Source of the DNA: Panorpa germanica
Taxonomy: Eukaryota; Arthropoda; Insecta; Mecoptera; Panorpidae
Direction: 5' to 3'
NCBI GenBank assembly: GCA_963678705.1
Contig: OY783207.1
Location: forward strand, 5,146,001 to 5,210,000
DNA: 64,000 nt
In this document: piece after piece, positions 36,850 through 47,283 of the stretch
How positions within the stretch are numbered: position 1 is the stretch's first letter
Layout of the letters: each line of letters starts with the position of its first letter
Notes under the pieces: model-generated
Database searches by the model: none
Seen by the model: the letters and a program-made list of their open reading frames with translations, nothing else
Told to the model about the DNA's origin: nothing
Made by a program: the position numbers and the translations under genes

Positions 36850-37341
36850 TGATATAAGATTATTACAGTTACTTGTTAACTATAACGTAAATATTTGGCA
36901 AAAGTTGTGACAAATTTAATCAATTTTTCAAACTACCAGTTTTTCATTTGGTTAAGTATTATATCTACTGAAATTATAGACTCAACAAGAAATAATAAAA
37001 CACAAAAAAGGATAAAAAGTACCAACCCAAACAGAATATAAATTTTAAACGTACTCAAAAACAAGTTTAACGTAATAGTTAAAATGCAAATTATTAGAAA
37101 TGAATATGGAGCTGAATTCTGTGGACAGTACGTACTTTTTGTGTCCTCCTTCAATGTAATTTTAACGTTGAGTTAGTATTTAATTACATCATTGGGTATG
37201 TTAGTACCTCAAGGCCCTCAGGGCAGTAATTATTCCCTTTAGAATTAAAGGGGCGCTTCAAGAACCTAACCTTACATTCACCTGACTCACCAACAAGGCT
37301 AATCGCGAATACTACGACTACGTTTTAACTACAGCTACGGT
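36850..37341. other. Anonymous stretch
   Basis: A patch at 37210-37330 is GC-richer (for example CCTCAAGGCCCTCAGGGCAG, a short palindrome). No gene was recognised. Confidence 0.45.
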
Positions 37342-38338
37342 TAGGGTTGCCAACCGTTGTCGTTTATAAAGGACAATCTTTGTTCTATATATTTACTTTT
37401 ACTAGATTTATTCTAACTTGCAATTTTCAACACTCTTTTATGAATAGAAACTAGAATGATTATAATATGATCCTAATGTATAACTGTCGTAAGATTTATA
37501 CTTAAAATCATGAGTTAAAATCTTTTGTCAGATATATACATAAGGATGCAAATTTCGTGTGTTGTGTCCTTGGCTTCCGGTTTCTTCAAAATATAGACTG
37601 GTCTTACTTTAGTGTATTTTTCCGTTTGTTATACCAGCTTAAATTTATAAAAATCATACTGAGTTTGCACAGCTGCGTTATGCCAAAACTGACAATTGTT
37701 GAATTTCGTTAAGTAAATTCAGGATTTATGTAAATAAAATATATAAGCAGATAAAATGTAATTGCTCTACAAACATTTTGCACCTAAAGCGTATACAATT
37801 CTATTACGATATTCTAGAACTCGATCTAGTATAGGAATCGACATTTGGGCGGTATAGGACTTAAACACTACAAAAAAATACTATTCATTTCAAAGGCATT
37901 GTGGATCAAAAACAAAAGTTTCAAAAGCAAAAATGAATTTCTCCACTCATTAACTTAACCTTTAAAATACGAAAAAAAAATTCCTAAACGTACTCTAATA
38001 TATTTTCTACTCGTGGCTTAGAACGTGCTTCGAAAAATTTTACTCAAATTGTAATCAAACTATTCGACATTACTACGATACGACTACGCGGATGGGCGTT
38101 GTTAAAATAACGAAACCAAGGATATAGTCTTTTGTGGTTACCGCGTTTAAAAGAAAGATAAACCCGCAGGTCAAGCTGGAAGAAGTAGCACTGGTGTGTC
38201 AGCGTGTACAACAATGCAAACAATAAATGAAATCATCAAATTAAAATATAAATAAAAGATGGCCACCATACCAGTTAGTACTTATGAGTAAGATAGATGC
38301 ATGTAAAGTCTTTCCACTTCAGCAAGTTGGCAACCCTA
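37342..38338. mobile_element. 997-bp hAT-like non-autonomous element
   Basis: The ends TAGGGTTGCCAAC and GTTGGCAACCCTA are inverted repeats of the TAGGGTTGCCAAC type common in hAT elements. Flanking octamers GCTACGGT (37334-37341) and ACTACGGC (38339-38346) share CTACGG, fitting an old 8-bp duplication with two changes. No transposase frame was found. Bases 38140-38275 resemble 39385-39525, so a second, end-less relative lies just to the right. Confidence 0.75.
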
Positions 38339-38346
38339 ACTACGGC

Positions 38347-40238
38347 TACGATACAACCTGACTAGTTAATTAGTATTTGTAGCAGCTACCATATAGTTAG
38401 TTGTTCTTCATTTTTATTCAGGGGTATATTATAACTTACAAAGTACAAGTACATGAATTAACTTTAAATTACCTACGGAGAACAGTTTCATATCGCTTTT
38501 ACCGACTTACTTTATGAATAAAAGACCTGATTGAAATTCTGAATGAATATAGATTTTTAGTTTTATGTGCTCCCGATAGAGTACTAGTCTCTACCAGTCA
38601 CTAACATTAAACAAGATTAAATAGGTTTGGTTGTCACCCACGAAGAATGGATTTATATATATACATAATATATATTCTGATAAAGTCTATAATTACTTTA
38701 TATTAATTACTATCCATTAACACTAGGCTAGTAAATGGAGGTTTCTATAAAGACAAATGTCACTGTAGCTGCTGCCATCTAGATAGAGTTGTTGGTATTA
38801 GCGGTGGTCCGCTGCTTGATGGGTAATCTGCTAACTACGTCATTAATTTTATTTCAATATATGATTATTTAATTTATTGCTACTGGACATTAAGTACATT
38901 TAGTACAAAGCGATAATACACGTATTTACTGAAGTAATGCTTACGTGCTATGGAAGCATTTGAAGACGACAAGATAGTCGTGTGTTCAATATTATGCCTT
39001 CTTAAGACAAGATGCTGCACTATTTAAAATAAGAAAATATATAAAAATGTATTTGGAAGTAGTTAAGTTTTATTTCTGGACCTCAGCTCCTTTCTATTTT
39101 ATTTCCGAATGTCTTAAGCCAAAGAAGAGCAGTTTAAAAGGACATGAAATTGTAAAGAACAAACATTACGTCAGTTTTAAATTCGATGTGTCTATATTTA
39201 CTTTCGTTTCTCTTTAACAAAAAATGGGAATACGTACATTGTGTATTGAAATTTTACTAATTCTATACTATAATTTACTATTTCAATAAATAGGAGTGCT
39301 ATATGTACTTTAGTTTATATATAAACGCTCTTAAAAGTGTGAGAACCCGGTGTTGCAAAGTTTTGTCCCTTCGACATCTGAAACGAAGATAAACGCGCCG
39401 GGCAGTCCAGAAGGAGTTGCCTAATACGTATGGAAGGAATTGTCAATGTTTTTTGAGGCCAAATAATAACTTTATCTAAGAAATGTTAGAAAATCAACAA
39501 ATTAAAATGTAAATAGAAGATGTCTCTTGTTTCTCTTTGTCGCAGGATGTCTTTATAAGCAATCTGAAGATGTTATAAATATATGCAAATTTACTAGAAC
39601 TTAATTGCTAATAACGACGCTAATTTATTGATACCATCCTTGTATTTAGTGCGTGTTTAACCTGCATCTGCTCTACAAACATTCAACGAGATGTGATATA
39701 TTTTTCCGCCAATTTTATTATCAGTATTTATATATTTTGCAGAAAATGTTTTCGCTAAACACTTGTATATTAAGTTATATATTAAATATACTTTAATATA
39801 TGCTTTTAACAAGTATTCATAAATTAATTAATTAAATAATTAAGCTGCGAAATAATTATATTAAATAAAGCTGCTCTTGAGCCGTTGCGTTGGTATTGAC
39901 AAAGTTGCTCTTGTTTTCTTGTGTATCGTCTAGTATGAACTTTGTCATAAAAGCTTTCTTGGAGCCACTACTTATAAAATATATTTTTTTGTTTATTTAA
40001 TTTATGTTACAATGTATATGTGTTCATTTATTTTCATTAGATGAAAATGAAGACATTAATATTTTATATATTAATTATTTTTAAATGCAATAAATAAATT
40101 CAGCAGTGTGTTTTAACTTTGTAATAGTTGGAACTTAATATATCATTACAATATTATAGGCTACCACATTACGTTTTCGCCTTTATTAGCTAGTTTGTGT
40201 TAATACTGCCTTACGTAAGTAGAGTACTAACTGATATG
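38347..40238. other. Anonymous stretch with a hAT-like fragment
   Basis: Segment 39385-39525 (AAGATAAACGCGCCGGGCAG .. AAATTAAAATGTAAATAGAA) is similar to the right part of the 37.3-kb element. The remainder is unremarkable AT-rich DNA. Confidence 0.45.
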
Positions 40239-40246
40239 GGTTTGGT

Positions 40247-40318
40247 CAACACCTCCTAAATATACAAAGCCTAACAGCGATTCAGTCAATGGTATGTGAC
40301 GTCATCACTTGTAGTCAT
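40247..40318 (+). repeat. P-like left terminal and subterminal inverted repeats
   Basis: The terminal repeat covers about 36 bp (40247-40282) with few mismatches to the right end. Then come 12 extra bases and a 24-bp perfect repeat at 40295-40318 containing the palindrome TGACGTCA. This end is 3' of the transposase gene. Confidence 0.9.
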
Positions 40319-40635
40319 ATGCTGCTGAGTTCTGCTATCGGTATAAGACAGTTTGTTTGAAAATGTTAGTATCATATAGGGTATTGAACAAAGTTTCTGG
40401 TTACAAATTATTAAGGACTATCATTTTTAAATTATTAATTAGTTTGCAATTAATGAATTGTTTGTTTATGAATTGGTTTTTGTAAGGGTTTTATAATGAG
40501 TAATTAAAGAAGTAAAATACATCGAAAATTTAATTTTAAACTAAGTAACATTTCTAAATCGTAACTTTTCTACAAAAATTAAAATAAATAGACTAGTAAC
40601 ACACATATGCAAAAAAGGAAAATGGTATACCTTCC

Positions 40636-40638
<3 letters not shown>

Positions 40639-40714
<76 letters not shown>
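40639..40714. repeat. (AT)38 microsatellite inside the P-like element
   Basis: An uninterrupted AT run of 76 bases lies between the transposase stop codon and the left terminal repeat. It is likely length-variable between copies. Confidence 0.95.
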
Positions 40715-40719
<5 letters not shown>

Positions 40720-40832
40720 AAAATAATAATAATAAAAATGTATTATATAAAAATATTAACTTTATTTTTCATATATTTCTTTTAACAATATACGAGTGTA
40801 TACAATAACAATACTTATATTTAGAACCATAT

Positions 40833-43767
40833 TTATGTAGTTAGAGTTTGCAATTTTCTTTTCTTATACTGTTTATTATGTTGCAAGTCGTCATTTTTAC
40901 GAGATGATAAATTATTTAACATAATATTAGTTGAAACATGAATTAATAACTTGCATATATAATAGTTGTTATGACACTCGAGATCAAGAAGGTCTTCTAA
41001 CAGCATTTCTTTAACTTCTAAAGTTTTGCATGTAACATCTATTATATATTTTCTCTGATTTTGGAGAGAGAAAAAATCTATATCACGAGACAACTTTTCA
41101 ACTATTAAATAATTGTACATAACTAAATTGACTACAGAAGGTGTCGGACAAATCAGGCCTCCACGATCAAGATTTTTTATTAAATTGTATGACTGGTGTA
41201 AAGAAATTGTCTTATCAATTGTTAAGATTTCTTTACACTTGCTACACTTAATTTTTTTTAAAACAGCATGACAACAATACCCCGCTAAATATGTAATTAC
41301 AGGTAATAATTCTTCTACATTGGCTATATCCATTTCGCTAATTACTACCGATTGCAATGGTGTCATTGCTTCATTAGTATCTTCAATATTATCTAGAATA
41401 TTTTCTGGACATTGTAATGTTTGCACTGTCATTGCTCTATCTTTAATTATTAGTTCTAGTTTTAAATTTGATTGAAGACGTAATTTTTTTTCACACTCTA
41501 GAACTTGTCTCATGGAGATGTGATATTGAGACCCAGCTAATTGCCTATATTTGCCAAATCTATCTTCAAGTAAATCTGTTTGAATTTTACCTGGTAATAT
41601 ATAAGTAAATTTTAGTTCGTCTATGCAATAACGACACAATTCTAACATTCCGTATGTAGTTTGTCTTAACGCATCGTGCGTTTGATTAGTAAAGCAACCA
41701 CTGGAAAAATTCATTTGTTGCCACGCGTCGAGCCAGTCAATAAATTTGTTTAAAAATATAAATTTCTGATCTGATTTGTCCTTTGTTAAAGGTGTCATGT
41801 AAATGTTACTTTTGTGTAAACCTTTGTATACAGTTTTAACGTTCATAACATCCCACCATTTGCAAATGATTGAAATAAAAATTGACGTATCATTATAATA
41901 CTCAATATTATGCAGACGTCCTTTTTCATTCAAACCTTGAACTACAAATTGGTTGAAAATTTTCAACACTAATTTCACATTTTGGCGCTCAAGATTTGAA
42001 GGTGCAATGCTCTTAAATGTTAACCCGTGTGCATAAGAAATGATTGCAGTATTTTCTATTTCATATAACTTTTTAAGAGCAGAAAATGATGCAGTTCTAC
42101 AATTATCACCTTTTTCAAAATCTGGAAAAAACATACACTGTCCAATATTTTTTTGATTTAACCAGTTATTTCTAATGTTTTTAAGAAGATGAACCGAATC
42201 AATTAAATAGAAGAGTGGCCTATTAGCATCCTGGGGATGCTGATAAAGAAAAGATGTTTTATTAGGAACAGCGAAACAACTCATAGCTTTTCTATTTATT
42301 GCATTGTTATCTGTAACAACACAAATGACTTTGAATCCCGCCTTTTCTAACCCTAATATAAGCTTTTTTATCAAATTGTATAAAGTTACATAATTTATTG
42401 TTTTAATTGGTACAATATGAACAACATCTTTAAATTGTGATAATAAACTGGAAACCATAAAAACAAAGGCACTTGTAGCCGCAGTATTTGAATCAAACGA
42501 TGCACCAACAATAGATCCTCCCTTATAGTCAAAAAATGGTTTAATGTGTATCTCATCAATCATTAGTATAACTGTTTTTTCAAAATCTTGAAGATAGCTT
42601 ACTCTATTACTAGCGTACATCAAAAAATTTTTATCATTAGTTTCTAACTGCGGATTTACATGTAAATCATTGCATACTTTCTTCAATGTGTTAGGATGCG
42701 GAAATATAAAATATCCACTTTGTCTTAAGAACTTGTAGGCATGTGGTGAAATTGTATTTAATAAAGAAGCAAATACTAATAACTCAGGGGAATATCTAAA
42801 ATTATTTGTAGGACATATGCACAATTCTATTTGCCCCCTTAAGAAATGTAAAATATTTTCATTCTTGTTGGTTACAACGTCCTTTAACAATTCATCGATT
42901 AAATGAAATGTAGCACTTCTTTTGCATGTCTTACTGTCTGCCTTGATTAAAACAATGGTTTCTAAAATATCAGTAATCTCATTGTAGCTAGTTATTTTCT
43001 GTGGTAATAATTTTGGGCCTATTTTCTTAATTAATGTACTCTTTATAAAGACCGATAATGCCAAATGTTTATCTATTGTAATAGAATATTGAATTAAGGG
43101 TTCAGGTTCAACAGTTAAATAAAAAATGCAAATAAGCTCTTTATCTGGCAAATACTGATGTGACCATCTCTCAGAAACACCGTATTTTCTAATACAATCC
43201 AGAAGGTTGTTTATATTATTAATTCTACGATCGGTATTATAGGCATTTGCTGAATTTATACTGTTTATGATCGCTGAATTCAATAATCTATTTTCTCTTT
43301 CTTCGGCTTTTGAATCGGGAGATACTCTATTTGTTGAAGGGCCCGGCGAGGTGTTGCTTGAGGAGCAATATGCAACACTTTTGGGGTAATTTGAAAATAC
43401 AGAAGGAATAGTTCCTTTCTTTAGTCTTTTGACTTTAAGAGTTGCTGAAACTAGAACACCAGTTTTGTTGTCATACGCTTTCGATTCTGTTTCAATATCG
43501 TCACTTTTGAAATGGAGTTCGCAGACCTGTAAATAGTTTAATATAATAGTCTTGTGATGGTCGGTATGTTTGTCTAATTAATCTTTCACGCATACGTTCT
43601 CATTATCTACTTACTTTGGATTTATTCGACGGAACAAACGCCTTTCGCTGAATAGCAGAACACCATTTCTTTTTTAAGCATTCGTCTTTAGGGAAGCCAA
43701 ATACAGATACTTTTGGACCCGTAGGATAGTTGCCCTTACAAAGTGGAACGCAGCATCTACTTGGCAT
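40833..43767 (-). CDS. P-element/THAP9-like transposase (two exons)
   Basis: Cut-and-paste transposase acting on the element's own ends. Exon 1 is 43767-43615 (51 codons, ATG chosen because MPSRCCVPLC starts the THAP fold). Exon 2 is 43526-40833 (897 codons plus stop), giving 948 residues, close to THAP9-type proteins. Residues 1-90 form a THAP zinc finger: C-x3-C (CVPLC) in exon 1 and C-x2-H (CELH) at the start of exon 2, so the splice restores the C2CH set. Catalytic-type blocks are MIDEIHIKPFFDYKGG (Asp about 375), VVTDNNAINRK (Asp about 457), DSVHLLKNIRNNW (about 494-506) and LEDRFGKYRQL (Glu about 705). A C-terminal zinc-binding-like CSKC lies near residue 812. No premature stop was seen in the translated frame. 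It lies inside matching TIRs, which argues against a domesticated host THAP gene. Confidence 0.92.
43527..43614 (-). other. 88-bp intron of the P-like transposase
   Basis: The donor AAA|GTAAGT (boundary 43615/43614) and acceptor TTTACAG|GTCTGC (boundary 43527/43526) are consensus sites. Splicing joins ...SNKSK to VCELHF in phase 0 and brings the THAP CxxH pair into the protein. Without splicing the frame reads VSR and stops. This short intron splits the THAP domain and could in principle be a point of regulation. Confidence 0.85.
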
Positions 43768-44208
43768 TTTGTTGTCTAATAATTTACACTTTAAGAAGTC
43801 ACTCACTCGACAAACTGGTTATTAATTGTGGAATATTATAATTAGTTTTATATATTACACAGTTAGCTAAAATTCTACACACGTAATGATCAGTAAAACA
43901 TTTACAGCACATACACCATACAAGGTTTTCATACACAACACTAATTTTTAGATTAAAACAGTTTAATGTTTAAACCAAATATAAACAAAAAAAAACACAA
44001 ACACAGTTACTATAAATACACCCTCTTAAGACTGATTATTTATATTTTTAATTAATTATATATTTTATACGATTTTTTTAACCGAAATAACATGGAAGTA
44101 AATACAATACGTAATGCACAGAGAGATTCTAAATTGTACTAAATCAATACCCTTAAAGTACATTTCAAGTATATTTAGGTAGAATTGTGTAAAACATCTG
44201 GTGTTCAG

Positions 44209-44269
44209 ATGACTACAAGTGATGACGTCACAAAATCGCAGTTAGGCCTTGTATATTTAGGAGGTGTTG
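44209..44269 (-). repeat. P-like right terminal and subterminal inverted repeats
   Basis: This is the 5' end relative to the transposase. The 24-bp subterminal repeat at 44209-44232 is separated from the terminal repeat by only a couple of bases here, against 12 on the left. That asymmetry is reminiscent of the unequal end organisation of P elements. Confidence 0.9.
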
Positions 44270-44277
44270 GTTTGGTA

Positions 44278-44568
44278 CATTGGCCTATTAGAATATTGTG
44301 GCTAATTGTTTAGAATTGTACTTACTTAAACTTAAACTAGACTAACTTAACTAAATTTATTTTGTTTTGTTACACATACTCATTAAATAATTTAACAATA
44401 AAGGGCCATCTATAAATTTTGTCATACGAAAGTGTAACAGGATGTTACAAGAGGGGGAGAGATCAGAAGCGTTGTTCCCGGTAGAGGCAATATAAAAATA
44501 ATGAAAAGGTTATTATAAAAATTTATTATAAAAACTATTAAATATTACACAAAATTTTATTAATTGAA
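44278..44568. other. Spacer right of the P-like element
   Basis: AT-rich with no recognised feature. The P-like insertion lies only about 300 bp from a LINE tail. Confidence 0.45.
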
Positions 44569-44772
44569 ATGTGTGGTATCATATCAAGTGGGTTTCCACT
44601 AGATATGTGTAGAGTGTGCGGAACGGAGGACGAAACACTGGAGCACATTAAGTTTGATTGTAAGGAAAAAGTAGGGAGTGAGATGAATATTGGGCAGCTC
44701 TTAAAAGGGGGCAAGAAAGGGAACAGATGGATGGCAGAAATAATTAGAAGAAGGACGGCTGATGCTTTTTAA
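44569..44772 (+). pseudogene. LINE ORF2 C-terminus, family B
   Basis: A 67-codon frame ends in a natural TAA. It contains C-x2-C-x7-E-x2-H-x4-C (CRVCGTEDETLEHIKFDC), the C-terminal cysteine-histidine motif of I/Jockey/R1-type ORF2 proteins, then GGKKGNRWMAEIIRRR. The reverse transcriptase is absent, so this is a truncated copy. The apparent ATG at 44569 is simply the first methionine and not a true start. Confidence 0.7.
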
Positions 44773-45085
44773 ATCTTTTTAAGACAGAAGAATATAATGC
44801 CGAAAGTGAAGGGAAGAGGTGGATGGCGGAGATAGAGAAAAAAAACTAGGAAAGAGAAGGAATGGCAGAGTAGAAACAGGAGGGACAGTAGCAGGAGGAG
44901 CGAAGCAGTTGCAGTAGCAGTTTTGTTTTTATTTTTATAAGGAATTTTATATATTTTTTTTTCGTTTGAAAAAATTAGAATGTTTAGATTTAATAAGGAT
45001 CAAAATTGAATTAAGCACAATGAGATGTATATAAATGAGTTAAGGCACACGAATGTAGTTAAAATAAAATAAATTAAAAAAATAA
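44569..45085 (+). mobile_element. Two adjoining LINE tails (family B)
   Basis: The first tail covers ORF2 C-terminal codons plus a 3' end (AAGACAGAAGAATATAATGCC at 44779-44799, split for reading). It is followed directly by a second, 5'-truncated copy starting near 44810 at GAAGAGGTGGATGGCGGAGA. That copy runs through purine-rich text and GTTAAGGCACACGAATGTAG to an AAAATAAAATAAATTAAA tail. The second copy matches 52055-52320 closely. Confidence 0.7.
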
Positions 45086-46697
45086 GTGGGTTTCCGCAAA
45101 ATACTGAGGGAGGGGCTAAAATAGCAGGAAATTTGTGTACGCTGTTATCGGCTTTATTTTCCCCACTTTAATGCAATAACAGTTAACACAGAATGGTATG
45201 AGCTTGACGAATATAACACAAGCTGGTAAAATCGCAATAAAATTTGAGGAAAAACAAGTTATACGGTGCGCGAATGTATACGAAACAATAGTTATTTTTA
45301 ATTACCTACTTTTATAATTACTTTATTATGTTAAAAACAAAAGCATATAAAACCTCAAAATCTTATTAAAAATAAATGAAGAGTATAAAGTAATTAATTA
45401 ATATTTTAATTGACTAAAATGAAACTAAAACAAGTAAAATATATTTCTTTTTAATTTTAACAAAATTAAAAATCCATTATCTGGGAACACAAACAATATA
45501 AAGTTAAAAAATATTTAATTGAACGCCCAAACATAATTAAAAAAAAAAACAAAAACGTTTGCGGTATCTCAAAGTTTGTTTATGATAATTATAAATGCAT
45601 ATTGCTTTATTAGTAGAATTACTAAGCATAATATGAAACGGATAACAGGTTGAGGGTGAGCCGAGCGCGAGCGGAGAGAACACAGGATAGAAAAGCCTGT
45701 TTTTGTTATTATAAGGTGAAACAAAAAAGATGATTAAAAATAAGTTTTAGACCTATGGAATCTCTAACCGTATGATAATTATAAGTACCGGGAACTGTGT
45801 TTAATCCAGCATTCGTGAAAAAAAGTGTGATGTTCAATGCATGAATTAAATTTTGTATTTCACTTCAGCCTTTAAGCGCGGCACTAGAACGAAATACTTT
45901 TTTAAATGTTTATATCAGCTGCATATGTTCACAATGTGGGTAAACAAATCCCAGGAAGAAATGTAACGCTTGTAGAATAAATTGAATGATACACGCTGCA
46001 TTACAATTCTTGAAACTGCAGTGTAAGACAATGTTCTATCAGTGATAAAATCGTTTAATTTGTTATCTAGAGTGATTTATCTTGAAACGTAACGGTTTTA
46101 TAAAACTTGTGGTAAAATAAATGTAAAAAACGAAGTAATCATATGTAATTTATTCGCAACGCAATATTTTTGTGTACGACCGATCGTTGTCCTAGTAGTA
46201 TTTAATATAAATAAGTTCGATTATTTTTAGCTGTGTTCATATTTCACTGATACGTCTGAAAGTCAATTAGTCACGTTACGGGTTAACCGGCAAGACAATA
46301 TTGTCTTGATCTTAAAAAAAATGATGAAATTTTGTTACCACCTATTGTATTATTACAGCGGTTTAATAATATTTACAACAATTTAATTAAAAAAGAACAA
46401 TGAAACTAATAATAATGCAAACAAATAATGGAACGGCATAAAAAAGGTAATGGCTTTTAAATCTTATCGACTCTGGATCAATGCTGGCTGTTTATAAATA
46501 ACTAGTATCTGATAATGTGTTTTTGTGGGTTTTTAGACATGTTTAATGAAAGCTGTATGATATTTAAACGTTGTTGTACACTTTAAAAACAATATTTAGC
46601 TCGGGTTCGATCCGCGGAACAATTCTTAACTTATCAAAGCTTAATAGATTTTGTTTCTTTTATTTATAAACTATAAATAATTAATTATTAGATAATG
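45086..46697. other. Anonymous stretch
   Basis: A short GC-rich patch lies at 45655-45685 (GGTGAGCCGAGCGCGAGCGG). A perfect B-box-like GGTTCGATCC lies at 46605-46614 without an A box. No gene was found. Confidence 0.45.
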
Positions 46698-47283
46698 CGA
46701 GGCATGTTTTTTAAGTAAGTACCGTTTTGCGTTTCCGCCTTTGCAGCGCTACGGTCGGCGTTCCGCGCATGCGCGCTGGTTACCTACATCTCTTGTCTAC
46801 GCACTGACGCCATTACAGTCTGATTCTTCATTGTATACGTTGTTTACTGAGTGTTTGAGATGCCTCCGACAATCGTGAGTCCCGCTGATTGTGAAGTACG
46901 GGCTGTTATACGATTTCTTAGTGCTAAAGGCGTAAAACCGATCGATATTCATCGTGAGATCTGTGAAGTTTACGGACAAAACATTATGAGTGATGGAATG
47001 GTAAGGAAATGAGTGAGAGCATTTAAAGATGGCCGCAGCGTCTTCAAGACGATAACGAAGTCAAAACAGTTGTGATACAGTGGTTAACAAGTCAGGCGGC
47101 AGAATTTTATGAGGAGGGTATTCAAAAACTGGTGCCACGTTATGACAAGTGCGTCAATATTCACGGAAATTATGTAGAAAAGTAGATTAAGGTACAGGCT
47201 TTCATGTAAAAATAAAATTATTGCGATATCTTTGCACGTCTTTTTTAATTCCAAAACGGTACTTACTTAAAAAACACGCCTCG
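46698..47283 (+). mobile_element. Internally deleted mariner element
   Basis: The inverted ends begin CGAGGCATGTTTTTTAAGTA (left) and, as the reverse complement of the right end, CGAGGCGTGTTTTTTAAGTA. They continue to GTACCGTTTTG. Flanks are TG on the left and TA on the right, consistent with a TA duplication in which one base changed. The 586-bp unit keeps both ends and the two termini of the transposase but lacks the middle, so it is non-autonomous. Confidence 0.92.
46860..47185 (+). pseudogene. Deleted mariner transposase
   Basis: The frame from the ATG at 46860 gives MPPTIVSP...EVRAVIRFLSAKG...IHREICEVYGQ...SDGMVRK, the N-terminal helix-turn-helix region of mariner. Codon 51, normally Trp, is TGA. 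After RAFKDGRS (about 47038) the sequence jumps to the C-terminal part LQDDNEVKTVVIQWL...EEGIQKLVPRYDKC, ending at the natural TAG (47183-47185). The whole DD34D catalytic core is missing by internal deletion. It could only be moved in trans. Confidence 0.92.

Larger units (their letters stand above)
40247..44269 (-). mobile_element. Apparently intact P-element-superfamily transposon
   Basis: This is a complete DNA transposon of about 4.02 kb. Terminal inverted repeats start CAACACCTCCTAAATATACA at both ends. A second, perfect 24-bp subterminal inverted repeat lies inside them (40295-40318 and 44209-44232). The octamer GGTTTGGT lies at 40239-40246 and 44269-44276, an 8-bp duplication as expected for P elements. 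The final G of the right repeat is shared with the octamer, so the right end is 44268 or 44269. It encodes one minus-strand two-exon THAP transposase. Intact ends, duplication and gene suggest a young, possibly autonomous copy. Confidence 0.93.

Noticed and set aside
43283-43283. Apparent start of an 816-residue transposase at an internal TTG
   Set aside because: The frame is open upstream to the splice acceptor at 43526/43527, where the THAP CxxH residues begin, so the true start is in exon 1 at 43767.
43768-43806. Upstream in-frame ATG giving 13 extra residues before the THAP domain
   Set aside because: THAP domains normally begin at the protein N-terminus a few residues before the first Cys, and MPSRCC fits that exactly. 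The upstream start cannot be excluded.
46600-46620. Perfect RNA polymerase III B-box-like GGGTTCGATCCGCGG
   Set aside because: The upstream sequence cannot form a tRNA and has no A box at the right distance.
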